Shown here: piece by piece, positions 21,955 to 33,800 of the stretch | How positions within the stretch are numbered: the stretch's first letter is position 1 | Layout: every line of letters starts with the position of its first letter | NCBI GenBank assembly: GCA_963575645.1 | Contig: OY754466.1 | Span: forward strand, 4,380,001-4,444,000 | Length of the DNA: 64,000 bases | Source: Xanthostigma xanthostigma | Taxonomy: Eukaryota > Arthropoda > Insecta > Raphidioptera > Raphidiidae | Direction: 5' to 3' | Notes under the pieces: model-generated | The model's input: the letters and a program-made list of their open reading frames with translations, nothing else | Database searches by the model: none | What the model was told of the DNA's origin: nothing | Made by a program: the position numbers and the translations under genes

Positions 21955-23359
21955 GCCGCGTCCAGACCGACCGAGCACGGCTTGCCCAATGCCTCGGCCG
22001 GTGTGGGCGTGGCTCGCGCTGCCTCGGGCACACGTTGCAGCTCGACCGCGAGCCATAACGTTGTCGGTTTTTGCCGATGCTCAAAGGCGACTCAGTCTGA
22101 GCTGCTCGCGCGGTGTGGACGGATGTCAGTGCAAAATTAAAATGGATAAAGAAGATTGTATTCGTTTAAGGACGTAGTCCTATGTTCAGGCTCGTTTTCA
22201 ACCGTTATTTCAGAATTTTTTTTTAATAACAAAATAGTGTACAATGTTTTCAATTTTGTTACATGTTTTTACTGACATCGTAAACTAAGAAAAAAAAATT
22301 TTTTTTGCTTAATTTTACGCCATTTTATAATTGTTTTTTTAACCTAAAGTAGACAACTTTAAGTGGAGGTAGGTGGGTAGCGCGGGTGATAACGTCACTT
22401 GGAGTCAACTGAATTATAAAAATTAAATTGGTTATTATTTCGTAGACTTGTGGCTCTATCCCGTACTAGAAATAAACATTTTTATTGATAAATAACAAAA
22501 TGGCGGGTTTTAGAAAAAAACAACGAGAAAATCGTGATTTTTTCGTTGAAAATCGGTTAAAAAAATAGAAATAATTTTTATAATTAAGTAATTCTAGTAC
22601 CGGACGGAGCTATTGTTGTGTAGAATACCCTGTGCAAAACTGAAAGCAATCGGTTGTATACAATTGTTTCAATTATCTGCGCCGCTTAGATAAACGTAGT
22701 TTTGAGAAAAACGCGTTTAAAGTTTTAATTTCAGATTTCTTACAAAAAAATAAAAATGAATATTTACACTAATCAGCTATGCCTGGTGTATAGTAAACCT
22801 TCCGTTTCTTCAAAGGCATCGTTTTCTGCTAATTTGTTTGCTCTACTCTGCGAGAGTATAAGGGTAACGTGATAACAATTGAGAGGTAAGAGCAGGTAAA
22901 GTCTTACCGTAAGACCGTTGCTGCTCTCGACTATATGCTATAGCTTTGTAAATATTTAATATTTCGGTCTAAAATTTTTACAGTATTTTCTCAATATATT
23001 GTACTTACTAAAAATGTAAAAAAAAATAAATTCGTTTTTTCAAAACCCGAACACCAGACTACGTCCTTAAATCAACAGCATGGAAGTTTTAAAATATTAT
23101 GAGACTTAAAAGATCTAAATCATTTAAATAAATGGTATAATTTTTTTTCGTTTTTGCCTTCTGTTTTTTATACATAAAGGCCGTAGCGACTAAAAGTACG
23201 TGATTCATCGTATACGGAGAGAAACTAAATGCTCAAACTGGCTCACCTTGGCTCGCGAGGCCCGCTCGCAAACTTTTAAATTTGCCTCGGGTGCCACGGC
23301 TCGCGAGCCGGAAGTCCGAGCGTAGCTCGCGAACCGTTCTCGATTGGTCTGGACCCGGC
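21955..23359. mobile_element. TA-flanked element with GC-rich ends
   Basis: Ends GCCGCGTCCAGACC and GGTCTGGACCCGGC, flanked by TA. The terminal 130-150 bp on each side are strikingly GC-rich compared with the surroundings, giving overlapping chance frames (21864-22177). The middle is occupied by a second element at 22170-23066. Confidence 0.55.
22170..23066. mobile_element. TTAA-flanked MITE nested in the GC-ended element
   Basis: GGACGTAGTC at 22170 and GACTACGTCC ending at 23066, bordered by TTAA on both sides (22166-22169, 23067-23070). No coding frame. Confidence 0.7.
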
Positions 23360-23860
23360 TATTTTCTTACGCACATTTCCGTATCAGAAAATTCGGCGTC
23401 GGTGCGAGTTAAAAAGATTCACTTTAAAAATTCTCAATTCAAGTCACACGAATGAATGACTCGAATCGAAATACGTATGTAGTTTAAAATCAAAGGAGCC
23501 ATTCCTCAGATGACTTTATGAATATATAATACGATACAAGAAGTCCTGCGTGCCTCCTATACGCCCTGTTCTCGTACACACATAATATAACGGGACGCCA
23601 AAGTCCAAGGGCGTTCCTGCTCTCCAGTTAGCAATCTTGCTGCATCCGCGACCAGGATGCAGTACCTATTTTTGTTTTAGGGATATTTTTAGATAGATTG
23701 TAGATTATAGACAGCTAAGGCCATCGACGTCTATAGTATTGGCAAGAGGCACACCGCGGTTCGGAACCGGATCACGGAGAATAATAAGAAGAACCGCGCT
23801 TCCAAAGAAAAAGTTTTCTCTAAAAGGAATATTTTTTTTTATAAATATTTTAACACCGCG
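23360..23860. other. no gene seen
   Basis: The frames at 23705-23945 overlap dispersed repeat sequence and show no domain. Confidence 0.35.
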
Positions 23861-23945
23861 TCTTAAAAAGCCACGCCGCCACTGGTGTACTCTGGTGGGC
23901 ATGTGGAGAAACAGAGGCAAGATGGCAGCGAAGCGAAGGAACTAG
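23861..23945 (+). repeat. dispersed repeat beside family-E element
   Basis: Second copy of the repeat at 5790-5893, again directly before a family-E element. Confidence 0.5.
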
Positions 23946-23971
23946 GAAATAGTGTTCATGTGAAAAAAATT

Positions 23972-24536
23972 GGTTGTCTGTAAAGTCGGTTTACGGACGA
24001 TAGTTTTACGTGATAACGTATTCCGTAATACATAACCTAAATTCTACATATAATAATTATAATAATTCGAATCTATGATATTGCATCTTTCGCTTCAAAT
24101 TTAGGTTAATTTTATGTATTAAAATACTCACCACCTATAATAATGATTGTTTTTTTTAACTTTCTTTCTTTCGTATTTATTTTAAGTCTCAAAGATTAAT
24201 TGTCATAATATTTTGAAAACAATTGTTTCACTGTTTATATAAAATTCCAAAACCTACTTACAATATTTAAGTATTTTCATACGTCAAAAAATTGATTTTT
24301 ATAATGATAAAATTTGTATGAAAACGATTTTTTCGAGAGATGAGACATAGCTAAAACGATTTTTTGCCCCCCAAAATCCCTTTTCAGTAAATTTCATCCA
24401 AATCGTTAGGGCCGTTTTCGAGAAAAGCACGCACAGGGTCAGGCGGAACGTTACACTTTTTCGTGCATGCAGCCGGTGTTTCATCAATTTATAAGATTGG
24501 TGATTCATCAATTTATAAGTAAGACGTTATCACGTC
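23972..24536 (+). mobile_element. family-E MITE copy 3 (long form)
   Basis: GGTTGTCTG to GACGTTATCACGTC, with an interior about 320 bp longer than copy 1 that it shares with copy 4 (27463-28029). Near the 3' end a short 'tcatcaatttataag' unit is duplicated. Confidence 0.65.
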
Positions 24537-24652
24537 ATAAAACTTAAATTAATAAATGTATTGAATTAAATAATATTCATGTTACAAACTTACGTTAATA
24601 AATATGTTGAATAAAATAATAATAATTGTTACAATGTTACTTTAAAATTGAC

Positions 24653-24913
24653 ATGAATTTGACTCTATTCAATAAATATATGTTGTTATTATTGTGATCC
24701 ATTTAAGTATTTGGAAAGAATTCCTTGGCATAAGGATCGAAATTAGAGTATTTTACATTGATTTTAACATAATTACATTTTAATTTAAAACATTGTTATA
24801 ACAAAGCAAACTCTGAAGATGTTACAAAATGTATCGAAACGTCGGTATTAAAAAGTTCAGTATTGCTCTACTTTCGATCCTTATGCCACGGAATTCTTTC
24901 CAAATACCTCTTA
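24653..24913 (-). mobile_element. foldback retroelement FB2 copy 1
   Basis: The arms 'tttggaaagaattccttggc' and its complement enclose a loop. Flanked by a 12-bp near-perfect repeat TTTAAAATTGAC/TTTAAAATTTAC (24641-24652, 24914-24925). A hammerhead-like motif lies at 24813-24843. Copy 2 is at 46269-46516. Confidence 0.65.
24813..24843 (+). ncRNA. hammerhead-ribozyme-like motif (FB2)
   Basis: CTGAAGA, T, then GTTAC/GTATC (one mismatch) around AAAAT, then GAAACGTC. Same order and same single extra base after the first core box as in FB1, in an unrelated sequence context. Three flanking pairs (ACT/GGT) could form stem I. Confidence 0.35.
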
Positions 24914-24929
24914 TTTAAAATTTACACCA

Positions 24930-25362
24930 AAACGGTGCAGTGTAGCGTAGTGGTGTAGCGCACTAGACTCGCCTTCGGGAGGTACCGGGTTCGAATCCCG
25001 GCGAGGGCAGACGTGGCTGGGACTTTTTCTTGCTGCCTCTCGCCGAGAAACGGTAATTCCTGTACCGGCCATCTTGTTGAGGTTTTCCATGATTCCTTCA
25101 ATAATTCCAGACAAATATCGAAATGGTTCCTTATTCAAGACCATGGCCGATTACCTGTCAAACTGCTATTCTCAAAATTTGCCTACTTTATCCTAATGTC
25201 CTAAAATTCCTTTATTCGCCCATTGCTATTAATTAAGTGGAAGTTTAAAAATGTAGAAAATAACGGGAAGTATGGTAGAAAAAAAATAGTAATGGTGCTA
25301 ATGACGTCTGTTATGACATAAAGTCGAGAAACGGACGTTAAACGCATTATTATTATTATCAC
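24930..25362 (+). mobile_element. tRNA-derived SINE, near complete
   Basis: The head has a Pol III A box (TAGCGTAGTGG, about 24942) and B box GGTTCGAATCC (about 24989), the spacing of a tRNA promoter. A body of about 280 bp follows, then an (ATT)n tail. The body matches the partial SINE at 2123-2799. The frames at 24911-25204 are shadows. Confidence 0.8.
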
Positions 25363-26094
25363 CCGTTAGGGGAATTAGGGTTCCTACGAACTCGAGCTCG
25401 TACCAATCTGTTTGTAATACACACAAAGACGCGGATGATCTCATTTGTTGAGTGTCAATAAAATACAAACTATCTATCTACTGTATTGTTTTTAATGATA
25501 TTCCGCACGCCACTGGTTATGTATGATATTGAATAGCACTTGTAAAGGTAAATAATATTATAAAACAAGAATTCTCAAGCCACGAGTGGAACTCACGTTA
25601 TACGATCTGCGCGTATCATATTTTTCCATCTCAAACAGACTCAAACCATACTTAGGGTAAAAATAGAATTTCCTTTTTTAACATTCATTTCATTTTATTT
25701 AAATTTCCATTTTCAAAACACAGTTAACGGTTACGTTTATTTATACCGGTCGTAAAATGACCCATTTAGCGCTAGTGCGTAAAGTAAAACAAAAAAATGC
25801 TTTTTAATTCATTTCCATAAACGCTCTATTGTTTACCATTCCCAAAAAAATGTGAAGCTGTCATAAAATGTTGAAAACTATGTGTAGTTAAAACTCGCTA
25901 TACCTCGTTTTTAACATAATGTCACATTCGCCCTATTACGTAACACCACGCACTAGAAACATAACCTCCTATTTCATCACACAATTCTGAATATCAAATC
26001 ATTTTTAAAAGGAAGATCAATTTCAAAGTTTTACATTTTATATTTTAAGCGTGAAGTATTATATCTACAGTATTCTCTTGTGAATTTATTTATG
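25363..26094. other. no gene seen
   Basis: AT-rich sequence with no recognised domain. Confidence 0.35.
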
Positions 26095-26353
26095 TGTGGT
26101 TTATTAACCTTTTGTGAAGTGTATAGTTGCAAAACATTAGTTAGTGGAAGTTTTGTGTGCAATTGGGTTAGGATAAAACATAATTATTTTGTGAAACTTT
26201 TTTTGACGTTTACACTAACGCCATCGGTTGGGTGTTTTGGGTGAACGTCAAAATATTCAACAAAAAGAGCAAGGAGTGTAGTGCAGTGTATATTTATTCT
26301 TTAACTAACTTTTGTACCTGATATTTTGCTTGATGAATTAAAAGTAAATTTTA

Positions 26354-26589
26354 ACAAAAAATATAATTAATACATTAACGTTTCGATCCGGATTTGGATC
26401 TTCTTCAGAACGGATCTAAAAAATATAAAAAATAATTAATATTTAATTTCTAATTCGCTTTATATAAATTCTTTCAAAATAATTAATTAGTATCAAAATA
26501 TTGAAAAAATAATATATTGCCTGTGAAAAATTGGTCGATAATTTTATTTATTGAAGAGTTCTAATCAGACGTTAATCAAAGATTTGAAT
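26354..26589 (+). mobile_element. foldback retroelement FB1 copy 3 (5'-truncated)
   Basis: Bounded by the 16-bp duplication TTAAAAGTAAATTTTA (26338-26353 and 26590-26605). The left arm is shortened, so only the inverted hammerhead-like motif remains there; the conserved right end (cagacgttaatcaaagattt) is intact. One-sided truncation plus a long duplication is typical of target-primed retrotransposition. Confidence 0.8.
26377..26408 (-). ncRNA. hammerhead-ribozyme-like motif
   Basis: On the minus strand: CTGAAGA, A, GATCC-AAATCC-GGATC, GAAACGTT. Flanking CGTT and AATG could pair as a 4-bp stem I. Confidence 0.4.
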
Positions 26590-26690
26590 TTAAAAGTAAA
26601 TTTTATTTTAACGAATAAAGTTGTTCCAAAATTAGTAAATTCTCTTTAATAGTGTTCGTTGAATATGGGCATTAATTTAGTCTTGCATTG

Positions 26691-27270
26691 CATACTAGTC
26701 ATTGTAAAATATATTTAAAAGCAATTTAAAAGTGATCGCGACATGAATTGGGAATCATAAACTGTTGGCTTGAACAAACCTATTTTCCCTGACGAAGTCA
26801 ATCTTGGCCAGGCCTGGTCGAAAATATGCGAAGCACTGCGCGTATTTTTACGAATATGAACGGAACGCGGAAGGCATCAGTCGGAGAAACGGGATGAGGC
26901 GGCAGGTGTATGGAGGAGGAACGGGACGTTCAAGGACTCTCGTCTCTCATATGACGCAACCCATCCTGAGGGCATAATAGAAATGTAATATTAAAAAGAA
27001 CTGGCGGAGTGTTTGCCGGATTGCATTGCATTGGCGATGCGATGTGGGACTTCATTCAGAAAGTCTCGACTGTGTGAATTTCGGCTGATTGGATTACGTC
27101 TGAAAATTGTATGAACTGGAATCATGTTACAAGTTGTTTTCGAGTCGAAAAATCATCAGAAGAATATAACCTCACTTTCTATAGACTCCGTGCAGAAAGG
27201 AGGAGCTCACACGAGCTGAACTGCCAGCGATCGCAGTGGCAAGTCAATAACTTATCATATAAAATATTTT
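26691..27270. other. no gene seen
   Basis: A GC-richer stretch at 26820-27240 has frames such as 27111-27308 with no recognisable domain. Confidence 0.35.
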
Positions 27271-27453
27271 TAACAAAAAAATTGAACCGACTTCACACTA
27301 AAAAGTAAAAAATAATTGCGTATTGAAATGTTTTGGAGTCGGTGTAGTTCTCGGAATAGATTTCATTTTGACTGACACCGACTCCAAAACATTTTAATAG
27401 ATACGCAATTATTTTTTACTTTTTAGTGTGAAGTCGGTTCAATTTTTTTGTTA
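27271..27453. repeat. foldback, arms about 80 bp
   Basis: 'taacaaaaaaattgaaccga' is mirrored at the right edge, and 'ccaaaacatt' pairs with 'aatgttttgg' inside. It directly abuts family-E copy 4. 'gaaccgacttcacac' links it to the GACTTCAA repeat group. Confidence 0.75.
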
Positions 27454-27462
27454 AAAAAAATT

Positions 27463-28029
27463 GGTTGTCTGTAAAGTCGGTTTACGGACGATAGTTTTAC
27501 GTGATAACGTATTCCGTAATACATAACCTAAATTCTACATATAATAATTATAATAATTCGAATCTATGATATTGCATCTTTCGCTTCAAATTTAGGTTAA
27601 TTTTATTTATTAAATTACTCACCACCTATAAAAATAATTTTTTTTATTAACTTTCTTTCTTTTATTTATTTAAGTCTCAAAGATTAACTGTCATACTATT
27701 TATAAAACAATTGTTTCACTGTTTATATAAAATTCCAAAACCTACTTACAATATTTAAGTATTTTCATACGTCAAAAAATTGATTTTTATAATGATAAAA
27801 TTTGTAAGAAAACGATTTTTTCGAGAGATGAGACCTAGCAAAAACGATTTTTTGCCCCCCAAAATCCCTTTTCAGTAAATTTCATCCAAATCGTTAGGGC
27901 CGTTTTCGAGATAAGCACGCACAGGGTCAGGCGGAACGTTACGAACGTTACACTTTTTCGTGCATGCAGCCGGTGTTTTATCAATTTATAAGATTGGTGA
28001 TTCATCAATTTATAAGACGTTATCACGTC
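27463..28029 (+). mobile_element. family-E MITE copy 4 (long form)
   Basis: Same ends and same long interior as copy 3. The direct neighbours differ, so the two inserted independently. Confidence 0.65.
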
Positions 28030-28059
28030 AAAATATTTTATTTTTCTCTTTTTTGTGTT

Positions 28060-28325
28060 AATCTAACACTAAAAATCGGTGAACATACATAAAAAACATT
28101 ATGCGTTTCTTTGAAATTTGAGAGTTTCCCTCGATTTCTCCGGATTCCACCATCAGATCCTGACTTGGTTCCGATGGGACCACCTCTGAGGTGCACTCTT
28201 TCGAATTAAAAAAAAATTTTAAAATCGGTCTATATTTGACGGAGAAATCGGTGAACATACATAAAAAAAAAAATATACAGTCGAACATAGAACCTCCTCC
28301 TTTTTGTTGAAGTCGGTTAAAAACA
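28060..28325 (-). repeat. common insect repeat (GACTTCAA type)
   Basis: Inverted relative to 16905-17110. Ends with 'aacctcctcctttttgttga'. The 'cggtgaacatacataaaaaa' word occurs twice, about 180 bp apart. The frame at 28058-28351 is a shadow. Confidence 0.45.
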
Positions 28326-28585
28326 GTTGATCCGCAGTAATCCGACTCCACTTATAATCCGACATTAAATTCCCGTGACATTAATTTTCTGATATTTAAA
28401 ATGAACATTTCAATTAAAAATATACTTTGCAAAAATCTTGCCATTTTTGATCACGAACTCTTTACCTATAAAGTCTGCCAAATTTCGTAAAAAACTGGAG
28501 TATGAACAATCAGATCGACAGATAAATAAATAGATCCAATTGTCAAATAGTTGAATTAAACCCCAATCTCTTTATTTCCTTGATT

Positions 28586-29275
28586 AAGGAGGTTGAGCCG
28601 TTTTACGAAGATAATGAAAAAAATCTGAAATAAAGTTTTTTTAATAGATTTTTTTATGACAAAATTTTCTGTAAAAAATCCAAAATCATTGGGAGATTTA
28701 TAAAGGTAAAAATTAAAAAAAACTTTTACATGTACCTAGTCTTATGGAAAATATGTCAACCTAGCATGCAAACGGTACATATTAATTTTTTGCAAATAAC
28801 CAAATAATGTCAGCAGTTCCGAAAACTATGTAAAGCATCGATGTCTTACGCATATTTTAATATTTTTTCCAATTTAATTAGGAGACTTTTAATAATTAAA
28901 AAGAATTATTAAACCTTAGCACTTTTTGATTATGGACTTTTATTCTTGATAATTTTAACAATTTTAACTGAATTTTCAACTTTTTAATGATTTAATTTTA
29001 ATTTTTATTACTTCTAATTTCTTTTTTTTAATTATTTACTGCAAAAAATATGTAAAATACAAATATTTACATAAATTTATTTTTTCTAACCCAACTTTGT
29101 ACAAAAAATTCAAAAGTTAGTCCATTAAGTAAAATACTGAAATAATTAATTAATATTAAAAAAAAATATTCATTTATGCCTTTATGACAATAATTTATTA
29201 GCATCATCGACTTATAACCTTTTGTAAAAATTTGTTATGGAAAAGGCTCCATTTATAATTGATAAAAATGTCACT
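28586..29275 (+). repeat. dispersed repeat R700 copy 1
   Basis: Begins AAGGAGGTTGAGCCGTTTTA and matches copies at 41642-42112 (inside the NRF-6-like gene) and 53874-54577 (inverted). The right terminal repeat is lost here. No coding frame. Confidence 0.7.
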
Positions 29276-30021
29276 TTTTAATTTATGTTCACTTCTGTAA
29301 TAAATACTAATTCTCGACTCGAAGGTAGCAATTTTGTCTTTTTCTATCTGCTACTGCTTCAATACGCATGTCTTTTTTGGAATATGTGGCAGGAATAGCG
29401 TTTATGAAAAAAGAGCCCTTTTTTTAAAAAATATGAATTTTATTTCTTAATTATAAAGGGTATTGAAAAGCTTTTCAAGACACAATTAGTCAATTTATTT
29501 AATTTTACAAAGAATCATCCAATCAAGAGATTTACTCAATGATAATATTTTGTCCTAATTCTTGACACTGAGGTTTTTGGAAAGAAATCGTAATTTTATA
29601 CTGCGTTATTTTGGTTACTACGAGCATAATATAATAGAAAAAGACTTGTATCATTGATTAAAATACCTTACTCAATGCTTGTATCAATATTTGAAAATAT
29701 TGCCTTCTCCGATCAAATGTGACTGAGATTTTACGACTAAAGTGATTTTCTTCCGTCGAAAATTATCATCATTGTTTATTATGAAGACAGTACAATCATG
29801 CCTGCTTACACGTTGCCAACTTTATTTCGTGAAAATTGACGTCACATCAATGAAAGCATCGTTTTATGCCAAATGATAATTGACCCGCGGTTCATAGGTT
29901 CGCCATCACTGTTATAGAGGCTCCACTGTATTTTTTCAAGCTTTTCTGTAATTTGACATGTCAGTCAGTCAGTTTGGATCAAATTTTGCAAGTCGATTTT
30001 GAACCACTTCCATTTGATCTA
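29276..30021. other. no gene seen
   Basis: AT-rich, with no recognised feature. Confidence 0.35.
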
Positions 30022-30546
30022 TCATATATATTAATACGCTAAGGTTAAAGATGTTTGCCTCCCTTTTTAGAAAAAAACACACAATTTCTCCACATAAATT
30101 ATATATCATTTTACAAATAATTGCTTGCTCTACTGACATCGACAACTAAAAAATTTATTATTGCTTTTGTTTTTGTAAATTAACAGCAATGCTGAATAAC
30201 GTCTGCCATCCGACGGCTATAATTTTGAAACAACGTCAACACTTCGATGTGTCATCTGACCTTCATATTGTAAATACTGCATACTGCCATCTGACGGGCA
30301 ACGCTGAACAACGTCACAGCAATGCTGCGTGATGCCATCTGCTACTTGCGCCTCTATATGACAATTTTAGTAAAATATTTCTTCGATCTGTCATCTGAGC
30401 TTCATATTGTAATACAACAAAAAGAAGCAGTGTGTAAAATTAGAAACGAATTGAATACCTGCAATCATATTTAAAAAATAATTTTGTAAACTGATAATTA
30501 TTATACTTATGTATTTAGTGCGAATAATTCGCACAGGTCACACTAG
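30022..30546 (+). mobile_element. Helitron family A copy 2
   Basis: A|TCATATATATTAATACGC start and a GTGCGAATAATTCGCAC hairpin before CTAG|T. Shorter than copy 1 through internal losses. Confidence 0.8.
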
Positions 30547-31226
30547 TTACTTTAAAATGTTGCAAATTTATCTACAAAAATTCGACATTAGCTATTTTGT
30601 TTTCCACCACAGATTGTTACAAACAAAACGATTTTCAGTCGTTAAGTTCCGAATGTGTAAATATTTGAATTATGGATTTTTCATAATTAATGACAAACAA
30701 ATGAATTGCAATAATTAGAAAATACCGCATGGCTATTAATAATAATAGCATCGCAGTAAGCTTGGGATTATCAGGGCTGTAGTTAGAACTGATAACGTGC
30801 CTCGTACGAACTATTGATCCGAAATTACTTTTGAAAAAGTAATTCTTATTTTATCACATTTACAGAAAAAAAAAACAACAAAGATTTTTTGTGGAGAATT
30901 AATTTTCCAACAAAATTGTTGTGTTCAAATTTTTTAATAATTTTTTTCCAAGAGGTGGAAATCAGGGGGGCCAATTTAAAGAAAAAATTGTGGGATTCTC
31001 ATCATCATGTTCAGCGACCTCGAAAACGGGGGGGATGTCTCTAGATTGGCACTCTGGCAAAAAAAGTACCTCGACTAATATGTTTATAAAATTTCAACTC
31101 AATCGGTAATTGAGAAGTGTGTCAAATTTCAAAATTTGTATTTGACTCATACAAACAAGGTTTCGAAGAAAACTATGTATTTAAAAATTATCAAAATATT
31201 AACCAAATTATTTTTTTTTCTTATCT
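30547..31226. other. no gene seen
   Basis: The frames at 30509-30718 and 30921-31109 lack any domain. Confidence 0.35.
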
Positions 31227-31995
31227 TAGATTAACGTCTGAATAGAAATCTTCAAATAAATAAAATTATCGAGCAATTTTTTCAGACTGTATATTGATAA
31301 AAAATTATAATTCAATATCTCAATCATATATTTATATCAATACGAGAAGGTTAAAGATCTTTGCCTCCCTTTTTAGAAAAAACCTCCCAATTTCTCCACA
31401 ATTATATATCATTTTACAGATAATTGCTTGCTCTACTGACATCGACAACTAAAAAATTTATTATTGCTTTTGTTTTTGTAAATTAATTAAAATACAGCAG
31501 CGCTGAACAACGTCTGCCATCTGACGGCTTTAATTTTGAAACAACGTCAACACTTCGATCTGTCATCTGACCTTCATATTGTAATACAACAGACAAAATA
31601 CTGCATACTACCATCTGACGGCTTTAATTTTGAAACAGCGAGCAACGCTGAACAACGTCACAGCAATGCTGAATGATGCCATCTGACGGCTTAGCTCAAC
31701 GCTGTCGCTACTTGCGCCTCTGTATTATGACAATTTTAGTTAAATATTTCTTCGATCTGTCATCTGAGCTTCATATTGTAATACAACAAAAAGAAGAACG
31801 TTATAAGCAGTGTGCAAAATTAGAAACGAATTGAATACCTGCAATCATATTTAAAAAAATAATTTTGTAAAGTGATAATTATTATACTTATTTAATGCGA
31901 ATAATTCGCACAGGTCACACTAGTTATTATTATTATTATTATAATTGTTTGTCAATATACAGTTTGAAAAAATTGGTCGATAATTTTATTTATTT
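31227..31995 (-). mobile_element. FB1 copy 4 interrupted by a Helitron
   Basis: The FB1 end (minus strand: cagacgttaatc) and first arm occupy 31227-31310. The complementary arm resumes at about 31960 after Helitron A copy 3. T-rich direct repeats (ttttttttctt) lie on both outer sides. Confidence 0.6.
31324..31923 (+). mobile_element. Helitron family A copy 3
   Basis: TC start after A, hairpin with ATGCGAATAATTCGCAC, and CTAG before T. Inserted in the loop of FB1 copy 4, so it is younger than that element. Confidence 0.8.
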
Positions 31996-32411
31996 TTTTT
32001 CTTGTTTGACGACGGATATACATTTTGTATATGAAAATACATTTTGTTAAAAAACTTATTACAACAAAAGTAATAAAACAAGTGAATTACATTTCGTAGA
32101 AAGCACAAGGAAATGATGACAGAAAGAGTTTTTACGACGCTGGAAACAAACGACAAACTGCAGCCGGCAAATAAATACACTGGTGTCAGATTCTATTATA
32201 CTTCAGCTGCTTCGACGTGAAGATAGTGACGGATCTCGGGTGTGCGCATTGACAAAAATATCATTTTTATGTCCTTCTTCGTTTACGACTGCCTTGCGTT
32301 ACGTAAGTAATATTTACTATTTTTTTTATATTTGTGTGCTTGCATCGTGCACGCATAAAAATCTACCGAATCAATACTAATTTATTTACTGTCCCCGTCA
32401 AAACATTTTTG
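31996..32411. other. no gene seen
   Basis: Short frames on both strands (31986-32380) without domains. Confidence 0.35.
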
Positions 32412-32936
32412 ACGTAATAACGTCTTATAAATTGATGAAACACCAATCTTATAAATTGATGAAACACCGGCTGCATGTACGAAAAAGTGTCACGTTCCGA
32501 AATGTGTCACGTTCCGCCTGACCCTGTGCGTGCAAGCGAGAGCGTAGTATAAGCGATAGAGAAGCACGATCGGCCCAAGTTTGACAGCTACAAAAATTTA
32601 TTTATTAAAGATCACAAGACACAAACTTCCAATAGACTACCACAGTTCGCTCGTATATATACTTACAGGGAGTGAAAAATCCACACCACCCGACCGTCCG
32701 TTTATTAAAACTGCGTGTATTTTGAAAACGGTTCATTATATTTAAAAACCGTTTCTACAGTTGGTTAGAACTCTAATTTTACTATTTAAATATGTAAAAA
32801 TAAATGTTTGGAAACGTATACGTATAACTGAATAATAAAAAAAGTTATTTTTCAACACTTTACGAGTATGGTTCAATGTTTCTTTATGACGTTATCACGT
32901 AAAACTATCGTCCGTAAACCGACTTTACAGACAACC
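32412..32936 (-). mobile_element. family-E MITE copy 5
   Basis: GACGTAATAACGTC to CAGACAACC, inverted relative to copy 1. 'aagcgagagcgtagtataag' in the interior matches copy 1. The 5' end has two 'cttataaattgatgaaacac' units. Confidence 0.65.
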
Positions 32937-32944
32937 AATTTTTT

Positions 32945-33296
32945 CTTGCACTTTTTGAACTAAACTCTCTAATGTCCATATTCAACGAACACTATTATAG
33001 ATAGAATTTACTAATCTTGGAACAAATTTATTTGTAAGAATAAAATTTGCTTTCAATTCACCAAGCAAATTATCAGGTAGAAAAGTTAGTAAAAGAATAA
33101 ATATACACTGAACGATACTCCTTGCTCTTTTGGTTGAATATTTTGACGTTCACTCAAAAATCCGATCGATAGCGTTAGTGTAAATGGCAAAAAAGTTTCA
33201 CAAAATAATAATGTTTCATAATAACCCAATTGCAGACAAAATTTCCACTATAACTTTAATGTCTTACAACTTATTCACAGTTAATAAACTACACAT
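32945..33296 (-). repeat. dispersed repeat D copy 2 (empty site for FB1)
   Basis: Inverted match to 26095-26690 without the 236-bp FB1 insertion. On the minus strand the junction reads GGTGAATTGAAAGCAAATTT, corresponding to a single copy of the 16-bp target at 26338. Confidence 0.65.
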
Positions 33297-33307
33297 TTAA
33301 AAAAATT

Positions 33308-33537
33308 GGTTGTCTGTAAAGTCGGTTTACGGACGATAGTTTTACGTGATAACGTATTCCGCTCGAATATCATATTTAATAATACATAACCTAAATTTTA
33401 GTAGCTGTCAAACTATATTTTTACCGACTAATAATTTGATCAACCAAAGCAAAATACATATTTTTAAGCAATTATAAAAGACATCTAAAAGAATGTATAT
33501 ATATTATATATTTGTTAACAAACCGTATAATTTATCT
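33308..33537 (+). mobile_element. family-E MITE copy 6 (truncated)
   Basis: Starts GGTTGTCTG and follows copy 2 into the 'ttgttaacaaaccgtataat' region, then stops. The GACG end is missing. Confidence 0.55.
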
Positions 33538-33605
33538 GGCGATCTGTCAGATGTAGCTTTCGCTGGAACAGCCGAAAAAAATGTTGAACGCACACTACTC
33601 TCTGA

Positions 33606-33800
33606 TGTCACGCGTTGTTCAGCGTTGCTGTTAATTAATTAATTTACAAAAACAAAAGCAATAATAAATTTTTTAGTTGTCGATGTCAGCAGAGCAAGCA
33701 ATTATCTGTAAAATGATATATAATTTATGTGGAGAAATTGGGAGGTTTTTTTTAAAAAGGGAGGCAAACATCTTAAACCTTAGCGTATTAATATATATGA
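33606..33800 (-). mobile_element. Helitron family A 5' fragment
   Basis: On the minus strand it starts TCATATATATTAATACGC and runs about 195 bp. The 3' hairpin end is missing. Confidence 0.65.

Larger units (their letters stand above)
26095..26690 (+). repeat. dispersed repeat D copy 1, carries FB1 insertion
   Basis: Matches, inverted, 32945-33296 ('gcaattgggtta', 'gaacgtcaaaatattcaac', 'gttccaaaattagtaaatt'). The 33-kb copy lacks the FB1 element at 26354-26589, giving an empty-site control. Confidence 0.65.

Noticed and set aside
21864..22177. Overlapping frames on both strands in a GC-rich patch
   Set aside because: Absence of stops is due to high GC in the transposon terminus; the frames contradict each other and lack domains.
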